Below, piece by piece: positions 7,722-16,202 of a stretch of 24,337 nt of DNA (within the stretch, counting starts at the first letter, position 1; each line of letters begins with the position of its first letter). The stretch covers positions 1 through 24,337 of the forward strand of contig JALOAJ010000035.1 of assembly GCA_023228885.1 (NCBI GenBank). Direction: 5' to 3'. Below the pieces are notes generated by a model. That model did not search any database, was not told the DNA's origin, and saw nothing but the letters and a program-made list of their open reading frames with translations. A program made the position numbers and the translations under genes. Source of the DNA: Bacillota bacterium. Lineage in GTDB: Bacteria > Bacillota > Clostridia > Monoglobales > Firm-18.

Positions 7722-8141
7722 TTATTTTTCTTCCTTTGGTGACTTCGCACCGTATAAGCTTCTGCTCTGACGGCGCCCGCCTACACCGGATGTGTCATGC
7801 GTTCCGCGCACAATGTGATACCTTACGCCGGGCAAGTCTTTTACCCTTCCGCCTTTAATAAGGACAACGCTGTGCTCTTGTATATTATGCCCGATGCCCG
7901 GAATATATGCAGACACCTCAATACCGTTTGTAAGACGCACCCTTGCAACCTTTCTAAGCGCAGAATTTGGTTTTTTGGGGGTCATTGTTTTTACAACGGT
8001 GCAAACGCCTCTTTTTTGAGGTGAGTTTAAGTCAGTCGCCTTCTTTTTAAGTGAGTTCATGTTTTTATGAAGTGCAGGCGATGCTGACTTCTTGAATGTG
8101 GATTTACGCCCCTTGCGAACCAATTGATTAAATGTTGGCAT
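7722..8141 (-). CDS. rpsL: Small ribosomal subunit protein uS12
   Basis: 139-aa protein of the 30S decoding centre. It carries the Firmicutes-type longer loop (SPALHKNMNSLKKKATDLNS) before PQKRGVC, then TPKKPNSALRK at 54-64 and GGRVKDLPGVRYH at 97-109. The lysines whose replacement gives streptomycin resistance in E. coli (in TPKKPNS and in RVKDLP) are present, so this looks like the sensitive form. AAAGGAG stands 11 nt before ATG 8141, slightly long. The 122-bp spacer to ybxF holds two tandem hairpins. Confidence 0.99.
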   Translation of the reverse strand: MPTFNQLVRKGRKSTFKKSASPALHKNMNSLKKKATDLNSPQKRGVCTVVKTMTPKKPNSALRKVARVRLTNGIEVSAYIPGIGHNIQEHSVVLIKGGRVKDLPGVRYHIVRGTHDTSGVGGRRQSRSLYGAKSPKEEK

Positions 8142-8173
8142 TTTGATTTCATCTCCTTTCTTTTATTATTTAT

Positions 8174-8219
8174 GGGGTGTTGAATAATTGGGGTTTAAGC
8201 CCCAATTATTCAACATCCC
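8174..8219 (-). promoter_or_regulatory. Long stem-loop upstream of rpsL
   Basis: A 20-bp stem (8174-8193 with 8200-8219, one G-U wobble) closes a 6-nt loop, ending 32 nt before the rpsL start. In the direction of transcription it is followed by an A-rich stretch and the rpsL ribosome binding site, not by U residues, so it is not a standard terminator. On the opposite strand only four T follow. It could be an RNase III-type processing site, an mRNA stabiliser or a translational control element. Confidence 0.6.
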
Positions 8220-8230
8220 TTTTATAGCAA

Positions 8231-8253
8231 TTTTGCGGCGGGATGCCGCAAAA
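8231..8253 (-). promoter_or_regulatory. Second stem-loop between ybxF and rpsL
   Basis: A perfect 9-bp stem, TTTTGCGGC (8231-8239) with GCCGCAAAA (8245-8253), and a 5-nt loop, 10 bp after the ybxF stop. In the transcript it comes just before the 20-bp stem. No U-tract follows on the coding strand. Confidence 0.55.
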
Positions 8254-8263
8254 CACTATTTGA

Positions 8264-8518
8264 TTAAATTTTGCCGTCTGGGCTGATTACAGCAACGGCA
8301 GCGCCTACGCTAATCCCGCATTGCGCCCCAAGCTGCTGCATTGTTGGAACAAATTCAACCGAAACATTATGCTTTTTACATAACAATTCCAAACTTTGAC
8401 GCATTTCAAAAGCACAATCTTCTGCAATAAATGCCTTTGTTGCATTGCCGCTTTCTATCGCGCGCTTCGATTGCTTAAACCCCACAAATTTGTTGCCTTG
8501 GGCGGCTAAGCTTTGCAT
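8264..8518 (-). CDS. rplGB: L7Ae-like ribosomal protein (YbxF/RplGB family), K-turn RNA binder
   Basis: 84-aa member of the L7Ae/L30e/S12e/Gadd45 family. Seen: KFVGFKQSKRAIESGNA at 10-26 and QQLGAQCGISVGAAVAVI at 61-78, matching the RNA-contact loop and C-terminal strand of the family. Its place between rpoC and rpsL is that of B. subtilis ybxF, whose product binds kink-turn RNA. GGAGG (8530-8534) is 11 nt before ATG 8518; the frame's upstream ATG at 8536 overlaps this site and is rejected. Its physiological partner is not known from the sequence. No canonical kink-turn is evident in the neighbouring hairpins. Confidence 0.88.
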   Translation of the reverse strand: MQSLAAQGNKFVGFKQSKRAIESGNATKAFIAEDCAFEMRQSLELLCKKHNVSVEFVPTMQQLGAQCGISVGAAVAVISPDGKI

Positions 8519-8539
8519 AATACTTAAAACCTCCAAATT

Positions 8540-8568
8540 ATATTACCACAGTAGTCCAATTTTGTCAA
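8540..8568 (-). promoter_or_regulatory. Possible internal promoter overlapping the rpoC stop
   Basis: Perfect -35 TTGACA (8563-8568) straddles the rpoC stop codon; 17 nt later stands TAATAT (8540-8545) preceded by TGG, an extended -10 pattern. A perfect TATAAT at 8537-8542 would need a 20-nt spacer. Predicted start near 8533 would fall inside the ybxF ribosome binding site, which argues against use for ybxF, though rpsL and genes beyond could still profit. Confidence 0.35.
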
Positions 8569-11500
8569 TAATCTGTGTAATCATTTAAATCTATTGATAT
8601 TTCATCCGTTTTTTCAATATCCACATCACGATATCGGTTCATTCCTGTTCCTGCCGGAACAAGCTTTCCGATAATAACATTTTCTTTCAAACCAAGCAGC
8701 GGGTCAACCTTTCCTTTAATTGCGGCATCGGTAAGAACCTTGGTGGTTTCTTGGAATGACGCCGCCGAAAGAAACGAATCGGTCGCAAGCGAAGCTTTTG
8801 TTATGCCCAAAAGGACATTCGACGATGTTGCCGGTTCTCCGCCTTTTGCCTCTACCTCGTCATTGATTTTTTTAAACTCAAGCAAATCCACAAGCGAGCC
8901 GGTAAGCAGCATTGTATCGCCCGGGTCTTCAACCTTTGTCTTTTTCATCATTTGCCTTATTATAACCTCTATGTGTCGGTCGTTTATATCAACGCCTTGC
9001 AGTCGGTACACCCTTTGAACCTCTTGTATCAGATAGTGGTGCACCGCCGACGCCCCTTTTATTTTCAAAATATCATGGGGGTTTATCGAGCCTTCCGTCA
9101 GTTCATCGCCTGCTTGAACCTTTTGCCCTTTTTCAACCTTTATACGGGAACCGTAAGGAATAAAATATGCCCTTGAATCCCCGTTTTCGTTATCCGTAAT
9201 GATGATTTCGCGTTTTTTCTTTGTTTCGGGCATTGATATTTCACCGCTTATTTCGGCAATAATTGCAAGCCCCTTCGGCTTTCTTGCCTCAAACAATTCT
9301 TCTATACGCGGCAAACCTTGGGTAATATCCTCGCCCGCAACGCCGCCGGTGTGGAATGTTCTCATTGTAAGCTGGGTGCCCGGCTCCCCTATTGATTGCG
9401 CGGCTATAATGCCTACCGATTCGCCCACATTAACCTCGGATGCCGTTGCAAGGTTTGAACCATAGCAATGCACGCAGACGCCCGCTTTGGATTTGCATTT
9501 TAACACAGAGCGTATTTTAGCGTGCGTGATGCCGGCATCAATAATTACCGTTGCTTGCTCGTCTGATATTAGCGTGTTGCTCGGTACAATAATTTCTTTT
9601 GTTTTAGGATGAACAATATCCTCCGCGCTGTACCTTCCAACCAAACGGTCAAACATTTCTTCAATTACCTCGTTGCCGTCTTTTATATCGGAAACAATAA
9701 TAAAATCATTGCAGTTGCAATCTTCTTCCCTAATTATTACATCTTGCGCCACATCAACCAACCGGCGTGTTAGGTAGCCGGAGTCCGCCGTTCTAAGCGC
9801 CGTATCCGCAAGCCCTTTTCTTGCTCCGTGGGTAGAGTTGAAGTATTCCAACACATTCAAGCCTTCTCTAAAGTTTGCACGGATGGGTATTTCAACCGGA
9901 CGCCCCGTAGTGTCTGACATAAGCCCGCGCATACCTGCAAGCTGCCGTATTTGGTTAACGCTTCCGCGCGCGCCTGAGGTTGCCATCATGTAAATGGGGT
10001 TGAATTTGCTCAAATTTTTCATAAGCGCGCTTGAAATCTTTTTAGTGGTTTCATCCCATGTGTTAATCACTAAATTATACCGTTCTTCGTCTGATATAAG
10101 CCCGCGTCTGAATTGCATTGATATTTTATCAACTTGCTGTTCCGCTTCTTGTAACAGTTGCACTTTATCGCCCGGAATTTCCATGTCGTTTACGCCGATT
10201 GTTATTGCGCCTTTGGTTGAATATTTAAAACCCAGCGATTTGACTTTGTCAAGTACTATCGCCGTTTCGGTTGTGCCATGCCTTTTAATGCATTTGTCAA
10301 CTATCATTCCAAGCGCCTTTTTATCCACAAGAAAATCTATTTCAAGCTTAAACTTATTTTCCGGCACGCTTCGATCAACTATTCCTAAATCCTGCGGTAT
10401 ATCCTCATTAAACAACAGCCTTCCAACGGTTGCGTCAATTATTCCGTATTCCAAAACTCCGTCGTTGTCTAATTCCACTTTAACCTTTATAGGGGCGTGA
10501 AGACCGACAGCCTTTGATTCGTACGCCATAACCGCTTCGTTAACGCTTGAAAATATCTTTCCAACGCCTATTTCCGTTTCATTTATTATAGTTAAATAAT
10601 AACTCCCCAAAACCATATCCTGTGTAGGAATGGTTACGGGACGCCCGTCTTGCGGTTTTAAAAGGTTGTTTGCCGAAAGCATTAAAAACCTTGCCTCCGC
10701 CTGCGCCTCTGCGGAAAGCGGAACATGAACCGCCATTTGGTCTCCGTCAAAGTCGGCATTATAAGCGGTGCATACAAGCGGATGCAGCTTTAACGCCCGC
10801 CCCTCTACCAACACCGGCTCAAACGCTTGAATACCCAGCCTGTGCAATGTTGGCGCACGGTTTAAAAGCACCGGATGGTTTTTAATAACATCATCCAGCA
10901 CATCCCAAACCTCGTTTCGCACACGGTCAACCATTCTTTTTGCTGATTTTATATTATGCGCCAAGCCGTCATTAACCAACCGTTTCATAACAAACGGCTT
11001 AAAAAGCTCAAGCGCCATTTCTTTGGGCAGCCCGCATTGATAAATTTTAAGCTCGGGACCGACAACGATAACAGAACGCCCGGAATAATCAACACGCTTG
11101 CCAAGCAAGTTTTGCCTAAACCTTCCCTGTTTTCCCTTTAGCATATCGGAAAGTGATTTAAGCGGTCTGTTGCCGGGGCCCGTAACGGGACGTCCCCGCC
11201 TGCCGTTATCAATAAGAGCGTCCACCGCCTCTTGCAACATTCGTTTTTCATTTCGCACAATGATGTCCGGCGCTCCCAAATCCATAAGCTTTTTAAGACG
11301 ATTATTGCGGTTAATCACACGCCGATAAAGGTCGTTTAAGTCGCTCGTGGCAAACCTGCCGCCGTCCAACTGCACCATTGGGCGAATTTCGGGCGGAATG
11401 ACCGGAATTGCCGTTGCTATCATCCATTCCGGACGGTTCCCGCTTAAGCGAAAAGCCTCGACAACCTCAAGCCTTTTTATAATGCGCACCCTTTTTTGTC

Positions 11501-12098
11501 CTACCGCACCTTCAAGCTCATCACGGAGCGAAAGCGCGAACTTATCCAAATCAATTTCCGCAAGCAGCTCATATATCGCCTCGGCGCCCATGCCTGCCGT
11601 AAATTTATCGCCAAACTTTTCCGATGCCTCGCGGTACTCCTTTTCGGTAAGCATTTGTTTTTTTGTAAGGGGGGTTTTCCCCGGGTCTAAAACAATATAT
11701 GATGCAAAATAAAGCACCTTTTCAAGTATCCGAGGCGACAAATCAAGCATAAGCCCCATTCTGCTCGGTATACCCTTAAAGTACCAGATATGTGAAACGG
11801 GAGCTGCAAGCTCAATATGCCCCATTCTTTCTCGTCTTACCTTTGAGCGGGTGACTTCAACGCCGCACCTGTCACATATAATGCCCTTATAGCGTATCCT
11901 TTTGTATTTTCCGCAATGGCACTCCCAATCTTTGGTCGGACCGAAAATTCTTTCGCAAAACAAACCGTCCTTTTCCGGTTTTAGTGTTCGATAATTTATC
12001 GTTTCAGGCTTTTTAACCTCACCGCGTGACCATTCCCTGATTTTATCCGGTGATGCAAGCCCTATTTGAATTGCCTCAAAGTTACCAAAGTCAAGCAA
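8565..12098 (-). CDS. rpoC: RNA polymerase beta-prime subunit
   Basis: 1177-aa catalytic subunit of RNA polymerase. N-terminal zinc site C60, C62, C75, C78 (ECHCGKY...CDRCG); catalytic NADFDGD at 447-453 with the three magnesium-binding aspartates D449, D451 and D453; bridge/trigger region GESVGIIAAQSIGEPGTQ; second zinc site from REEDC plus CKSKAGVCVHC. Length fits Firmicutes beta-prime without large insertions. The start is TTG at 12098: GGAG lies 7 nt upstream and the N-terminus (MLDFGNFEAIQIGLASP) then matches the family. The 139-bp gap to rpoB has an inverted repeat (12150-12182). Confidence 0.99.
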   Translation of the reverse strand: MLDFGNFEAIQIGLASPDKIREWSRGEVKKPETINYRTLKPEKDGLFCERIFGPTKDWECHCGKYKRIRYKGIICDRCGVEVTRSKVRRERMGHIELAAPVSHIWYFKGIPSRMGLMLDLSPRILEKVLYFASYIVLDPGKTPLTKKQMLTEKEYREASEKFGDKFTAGMGAEAIYELLAEIDLDKFALSLRDELEGAVGQKRVRIIKRLEVVEAFRLSGNRPEWMIATAIPVIPPEIRPMVQLDGGRFATSDLNDLYRRVINRNNRLKKLMDLGAPDIIVRNEKRMLQEAVDALIDNGRRGRPVTGPGNRPLKSLSDMLKGKQGRFRQNLLGKRVDYSGRSVIVVGPELKIYQCGLPKEMALELFKPFVMKRLVNDGLAHNIKSAKRMVDRVRNEVWDVLDDVIKNHPVLLNRAPTLHRLGIQAFEPVLVEGRALKLHPLVCTAYNADFDGDQMAVHVPLSAEAQAEARFLMLSANNLLKPQDGRPVTIPTQDMVLGSYYLTIINETEIGVGKIFSSVNEAVMAYESKAVGLHAPIKVKVELDNDGVLEYGIIDATVGRLLFNEDIPQDLGIVDRSVPENKFKLEIDFLVDKKALGMIVDKCIKRHGTTETAIVLDKVKSLGFKYSTKGAITIGVNDMEIPGDKVQLLQEAEQQVDKISMQFRRGLISDEERYNLVINTWDETTKKISSALMKNLSKFNPIYMMATSGARGSVNQIRQLAGMRGLMSDTTGRPVEIPIRANFREGLNVLEYFNSTHGARKGLADTALRTADSGYLTRRLVDVAQDVIIREEDCNCNDFIIVSDIKDGNEVIEEMFDRLVGRYSAEDIVHPKTKEIIVPSNTLISDEQATVIIDAGITHAKIRSVLKCKSKAGVCVHCYGSNLATASEVNVGESVGIIAAQSIGEPGTQLTMRTFHTGGVAGEDITQGLPRIEELFEARKPKGLAIIAEISGEISMPETKKKREIIITDNENGDSRAYFIPYGSRIKVEKGQKVQAGDELTEGSINPHDILKIKGASAVHHYLIQEVQRVYRLQGVDINDRHIEVIIRQMMKKTKVEDPGDTMLLTGSLVDLLEFKKINDEVEAKGGEPATSSNVLLGITKASLATDSFLSAASFQETTKVLTDAAIKGKVDPLLGLKENVIIGKLVPAGTGMNRYRDVDIEKTDEISIDLNDYTDY

Positions 12099-12149
12099 CT
12101 TAAAACTCCATTCCGCCGCTGTACGCCGGCACGAGATTTTTACGAAACC

Positions 12150-12182
12150 ACCTTATCACGCACAGATATAAAATGATAAGGT
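12150..12182 (-). other. Inverted repeat in the rpoB-rpoC spacer
   Basis: ACCTTATCA (12150-12158) pairs perfectly with TGATAAGGT (12174-12182) across a 15-nt loop. It lies about 50 nt before the rpoC start and has no U-tract behind it. A pause, processing or stability element is possible; the sequence alone does not decide. Confidence 0.45.
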
Positions 12183-12237
12183 CACTTTGAATGTACTGGT
12201 TTGTGTTTTTTAAAAACCAACAGCCTTTGGCTTCGCC

Positions 12238-15200
12238 TTAAAATATTTCGTCATCATCCTCAGATTCGTCGTCAATGTCTTCTAAATCATCGTCATCGTC
12301 AAAATCTTCAAAATCGTCGTCAACCTCATTATCATCATCCAATAATATATCTTCATCTTGTTCCAATTCATCGTCCGGCAAAACATTGCTGCCTTTTAGT
12401 ATTTCCTCAACAATATCATCGTTGGTCTTTTCTTTTGCAAGATACGCCTCTTGCTGGCTTTCATAGCCGGGCGTATCTGCCAGAACCAAATCTTTAATCG
12501 CAAAATCTTCCTCTTCATCGGCGTTTTCACGGAGCGCAACTTCCTCCATGTTCTCATCCAACACCTTTACATTCAGACACAACGATTGAAGCTCTTTAAT
12601 AAGCACCTTAAAGGATTCCGGAACACCCGGTTGCGGTATATTTTCGCCCTTTACTATGCTTTCATATGTTTTAACACGCCCCACGACATCATCCGATTTA
12701 ACCGTTAATATCTCTTGCAGGGTGTATGCCGCGCCGTACGCTTCCAGCGCCCACACTTCCATCTCACCAAAACGCTGACCGCCGAATTGGGCTTTTCCTC
12801 CCAACGGCTGCTGTGTAACAAGTGAATAAGGACCGGTGGAGCGTGCGTGAATTTTATCGTCAACAAGGTGTGCAAGCTTTAAAATATACATATAACCCAC
12901 AGTAACTTTGCTGTCAAAGGGCTCTCCGGTTCGTCCGTCATAAAGCAACGATTTTCCGCTTCTGTCGTGACCTGCGCGTTCTAAGGCATCCATAACATCC
13001 TGTTCGTTTGCCCCATCAAAAATCGGGGTAGATATTTTCCACCCAAGCGCTTTTGCCGCATAACCTAAGTGAACCTCCAGCACCTGTCCGATATTCATAC
13101 GCGAAGGAACGCCAAGCGGATTAAACACTATATCAAGCGGTGTTCCGTCCGGCAAAAACGGCATATCTTCATCGGGCAAAATCCTTGAAATTACACCTTT
13201 GTTACCATGACGCCCCGCCATTTTGTCGCCTACGCTGATTTTTCTTCTTTGAGCTATATAGCACCGTACAAGCTGATTTACGCCCGGCGCAAGCTCATCG
13301 CCGTTTTGTCGGGTAAATATTTTAACATCAACAATAATGCCCGCCTCACCATGCGGAACTCTAAGCGAAGTATCGCGAACTTCACGCGCCTTCTCACCGA
13401 AAATAGCACGCAGTAACCGCTCTTCGCTTGTTAAATCCGTTTCGCCTTTTGGCGTAATCTTGCCCACCAAAATATCGCCGGGCGCCACTTCCGCACCCAA
13501 ACGAATAATCCCGCGCTCGTCAAGGTCTTGCAGGGAATCCTCGCCCACATTTGGGATTTCCCGCGTTATTTCTTCGGGACCAAGCTTTGTATCGCGCGAT
13601 TCGCACTCGTATTTTTCAATGTGGATTGAAGTAAAGGTATCATCTTTAACAAGTTTTTCGCTTATTAAAATGGCATCCTCGTAATTATATCCTTCCCATG
13701 TCATAAACCCTATTAAAACATTCCGGCCAAGCGCTATTTCTCCGTTTTGCGTTGAAGGCCCATCGGCAATTATTTCGCCTTGCTCAACCCGCTCGCCTTT
13801 TAAAACAGTCGGTTTCTGATTTACGCAGGTGCTCTGGTTTGACCGTTTAAATTTGAGCAACTTATATGTGTCAAGCAAGCCGTCCTCATTTTTTATTTGA
13901 ATTTCGTCTGAACTTACCTTTTGAACGACACCGCCTTTTTTTGCAATAACAACAACGCCGGAATCCCGAGCCGCTTTATATTCCATACCTGTTCCCACGA
14001 TGGGCGAGTCTGTCTTGATAAGCGGCACAGCTTGACGCTGCATATTAGAGCCCATCAGCGCGCGGTTTGCATCATCATTTTCCAAAAACGGAATCATTGC
14101 GGTTGCAACCGACACCATCTGTTTGGGGGAAGCGTCCATATAATCAACCTGGTTTGCGTCAACTTCAAGAATTTTATCTTGATATCTTCCCGAAACCCTT
14201 TTGTTTATGAACTTGCCTTGCTCGTCCAACGGCTCGTTCGCCTGCGCGATTATAAAGTCATCCTCAACATCCGCCGTCATGTAAACGGTGTCCGGCATAA
14301 CTTTTGCCGTCTGCTTATCAACCTTTCGATACGGTGTTTCGATAAACCCGTATTCGTTCACCCTTGCGTATGTTGAAAGGGAGGATATAAGACCTATGTT
14401 CGGTCCCTCCGGTGATTCTATCGGGCACATTCTGCCATAGTGAGAGTGATGAACATCTCGCACTTCAAACCCCGCGCGCTCTCTTGAAAGACCGCCCGGA
14501 CCGAGGGCAGACAAACGCCTTTTGTGCGTCAGTTCGCTTAGCGGGTTTGTTTGGTCCATAAACTGCGAAAGCTGCGACGAACCGAAAAACTCTTTAATGG
14601 CTGCGCTTACCGGACGAATGTTTATAAGCGTTTGCGGCGTTATAACATCCAAGTCTTGTATTGACATACGCTCGCGAACAACGCGTTCCATACGCGCAAG
14701 CCCTATTCTGAACTGGTTTTGCAAAAGCTCGCCCACGCTTCGAAGCCTTCGATTGCCAAGATGGTCAATATCATCAATGGTTCCGATTCCGTAAGAAAGA
14801 TGAACTTGATAATTTACAGACGACAAAATGTCGTCCGGGCGTATATACCGCGGCACAAGCTCGTCAATATTTTCGGCAATCGCCTCTTTTATTTCATGCT
14901 CTGTGGTATGCTTTGATAATATTTCTTCTAAAACAGGAAGATACACTCTTTCTTTTATATCAAGCCCGGTTATATCAAAATCCACATAATTTGAAAGGTG
15001 AACCATTTTGTTTGAAAACACCTTAATATGTGTGCCGTCAACATCAATGGTAACCTCATTTACATCGTTTTGCTCAATCAGCTCCGCCTTTTCTTTAGTG
15101 AGCTTTTCCCCTGCCGCGGCTAATATTTCACCCGTCACGGGGGATACAATATCGCTTGCGGTGATAAGCCCGGTTATGCGCGCCGCGATAGCAAGCTTTT

Positions 15201-16029
15201 TGTTAAACTTGTAACGACCTACCTTTGCAAGGTCATATCGCCTTGGGTCGAAAAACAAAGAATTTATCAATGCTTCAGCCGATTCAACGGTGGGCGGCTC
15301 GCCCGGACGCAGCCTTTTATATATTTCAACAAGCCCGTCCTCTCTGGTTTTGGCTATGTCCTTATCAATTGTGGATAAAATCAGTTCGTTTCCGCCAAAC
15401 ATTTCAATTATCTGTTCGTTCCGCCCCAGCCCGAGCGCCCTTAGAATCACCGTAACGGGGATTTTTCTCGTTCGGTCAATGCGAACGGATACAACATCGT
15501 TGGAATCCGTTTCATATTCAAGCCACGCGCCCCTGTTTGGAATAAGAGTGTTCGAAAACAGCGGCTTTCCCGTTTTATCCATTTGGGTGGAGTAGTAAAT
15601 GCCCGGCGCACGTATAAGCTGACTTACTATGACACGCTCGGCACCGTTTATGATAAATGTGCCATGGTCCGTCATAAGCGGAAAGTCACCCATAAAAATT
15701 TCTTGTTCTTTGACCTCGCCCGTTTCTTTGTTAATCAACCGAACTTTTGCCCTAAGCACCGAACTGTAAGTAGCGTCGCGTTCTTTGCTTTCTTCAACCG
15801 AGTATTTTGGCACGCGGTCAATGGAGTAATCAACAAATTCGAGTATCAGATTTCCGCTAAAATCGGATATCTGGGAAATATCGTGAAACACCTCCCCAAG
15901 TCCTTTGGTTAAAAACCAGTCGTATGAGTTCTTTTGCACCTCGATGAGATCGGGCATGTCCAAAATCTCACCAATTCTTGAGTAACTCATCCTTGTGTTT
16001 TTACCAAGCTTAACCGGATGTACCGCCAA
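12238..16029 (-). CDS. rpoB: RNA polymerase beta subunit with acidic C-terminal tail
   Basis: 1263-aa subunit forming one side of the active cleft. The rifampicin pocket is wild-type-like: GSSQLSQFMDQTNPLSELTH then KRRLSALGPGGLSRERAGFE, with H502 and S507 at the E. coli 526 and 531 positions, so no classical resistance change. Further motifs: GRMCPIESPEGPNIGLIS, GKITPKGETDL, SVGDKMAGRHGNKG and GGKAQFGGQRFGEMEVWALE. After the normal beta end (about KVLDENMEEV) comes a long extension, whose last 45 residues (12241-12375) hold 31 Asp/Glu and no Lys/Arg. Start choice: GAGGTGAT precedes three in-frame options, GTG 16038, ATG 16035 and TTG 16029. Only TTG 16029 has normal spacing (7 nt from GAGG) and it gives MAVHPVKLGKNTRMSYSRI, close to clostridial RpoB. 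First gene of the operon, with its own promoter; rplL is not upstream. Confidence 0.98.
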   Translation of the reverse strand: MAVHPVKLGKNTRMSYSRIGEILDMPDLIEVQKNSYDWFLTKGLGEVFHDISQISDFSGNLILEFVDYSIDRVPKYSVEESKERDATYSSVLRAKVRLINKETGEVKEQEIFMGDFPLMTDHGTFIINGAERVIVSQLIRAPGIYYSTQMDKTGKPLFSNTLIPNRGAWLEYETDSNDVVSVRIDRTRKIPVTVILRALGLGRNEQIIEMFGGNELILSTIDKDIAKTREDGLVEIYKRLRPGEPPTVESAEALINSLFFDPRRYDLAKVGRYKFNKKLAIAARITGLITASDIVSPVTGEILAAAGEKLTKEKAELIEQNDVNEVTIDVDGTHIKVFSNKMVHLSNYVDFDITGLDIKERVYLPVLEEILSKHTTEHEIKEAIAENIDELVPRYIRPDDILSSVNYQVHLSYGIGTIDDIDHLGNRRLRSVGELLQNQFRIGLARMERVVRERMSIQDLDVITPQTLINIRPVSAAIKEFFGSSQLSQFMDQTNPLSELTHKRRLSALGPGGLSRERAGFEVRDVHHSHYGRMCPIESPEGPNIGLISSLSTYARVNEYGFIETPYRKVDKQTAKVMPDTVYMTADVEDDFIIAQANEPLDEQGKFINKRVSGRYQDKILEVDANQVDYMDASPKQMVSVATAMIPFLENDDANRALMGSNMQRQAVPLIKTDSPIVGTGMEYKAARDSGVVVIAKKGGVVQKVSSDEIQIKNEDGLLDTYKLLKFKRSNQSTCVNQKPTVLKGERVEQGEIIADGPSTQNGEIALGRNVLIGFMTWEGYNYEDAILISEKLVKDDTFTSIHIEKYECESRDTKLGPEEITREIPNVGEDSLQDLDERGIIRLGAEVAPGDILVGKITPKGETDLTSEERLLRAIFGEKAREVRDTSLRVPHGEAGIIVDVKIFTRQNGDELAPGVNQLVRCYIAQRRKISVGDKMAGRHGNKGVISRILPDEDMPFLPDGTPLDIVFNPLGVPSRMNIGQVLEVHLGYAAKALGWKISTPIFDGANEQDVMDALERAGHDRSGKSLLYDGRTGEPFDSKVTVGYMYILKLAHLVDDKIHARSTGPYSLVTQQPLGGKAQFGGQRFGEMEVWALEAYGAAYTLQEILTVKSDDVVGRVKTYESIVKGENIPQPGVPESFKVLIKELQSLCLNVKVLDENMEEVALRENADEEEDFAIKDLVLADTPGYESQQEAYLAKEKTNDDIVEEILKGSNVLPDDELEQDEDILLDDDNEVDDDFEDFDDDDDLEDIDDESEDDDEIF

Positions 16030-16084
16030 ATTCATCACCTCATTAAAATTTGAATGCGCTAAAGCTTTATGGTTAAAGGATTAT

Positions 16085-16126
16085 TACTAATTTTGCCCAC
16101 AAAAATCCATAATAGTCAGATTAGTA
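16085..16126 (-). repeat. Inverted repeat at the rpoB transcription start
   Basis: TACTAAT (16085-16091) and ATTAGTA (16120-16126) form 7-bp arms 28 nt apart. The upstream arm touches the -10 hexamer and covers the predicted start point, so it could be an operator half-site pair or the base of a leader hairpin. Evidence is only the symmetry. Confidence 0.35.
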
Positions 16127-16154
16127 TTTTATCACCGTAGCAACCGCTTGTCAA
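16126..16154 (-). promoter_or_regulatory. Main promoter of the rpoB-rpoC-str operon
   Basis: Perfect -35 TTGACA (16149-16154), 17-nt spacer, -10 TAAAAT (16126-16131) preceded by TGA, an extended -10 pattern. Predicted start near 16119 gives a leader of about 90 nt before the rpoB start. The best-matched promoter in the window, in keeping with a highly expressed operon. Confidence 0.88.
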
Positions 16155-16173
16155 GAACTTTTTTGAAAAACTG

Positions 16174-16202
16174 TGGATTTTTTTAAAAATATGCTGTATA
16201 AT
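16174..16202 (+). promoter_or_regulatory. Possible promoter for queT
   Basis: -10 TATAAT (16197-16202) with a weak -35 TGGATT (16174-16179) at 17 nt. A second TATAAT at 16205-16210 has no good -35. One of the two probably drives queT; which one is open. The leader is only about 35 nt, with no room for a riboswitch. Confidence 0.45.

Noticed and set aside
8174..8219. Rho-independent terminator between ybxF and rpsL
   Set aside because: No U-tract follows the stem on the minus strand, and the downstream genes need read-through. The few T on the plus strand have no gene to terminate.
12275..12466. Serine-rich open frame on the plus strand
   Set aside because: It is the complement of the GAT/GAC-rich codons for the RpoB acidic tail and has no ribosome binding site of its own.
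13337..15912. Several plus-strand frames of 90-150 codons inside rpoB
   Set aside because: They are antisense shadows of a highly conserved gene, with no start signals and no recognisable protein features.
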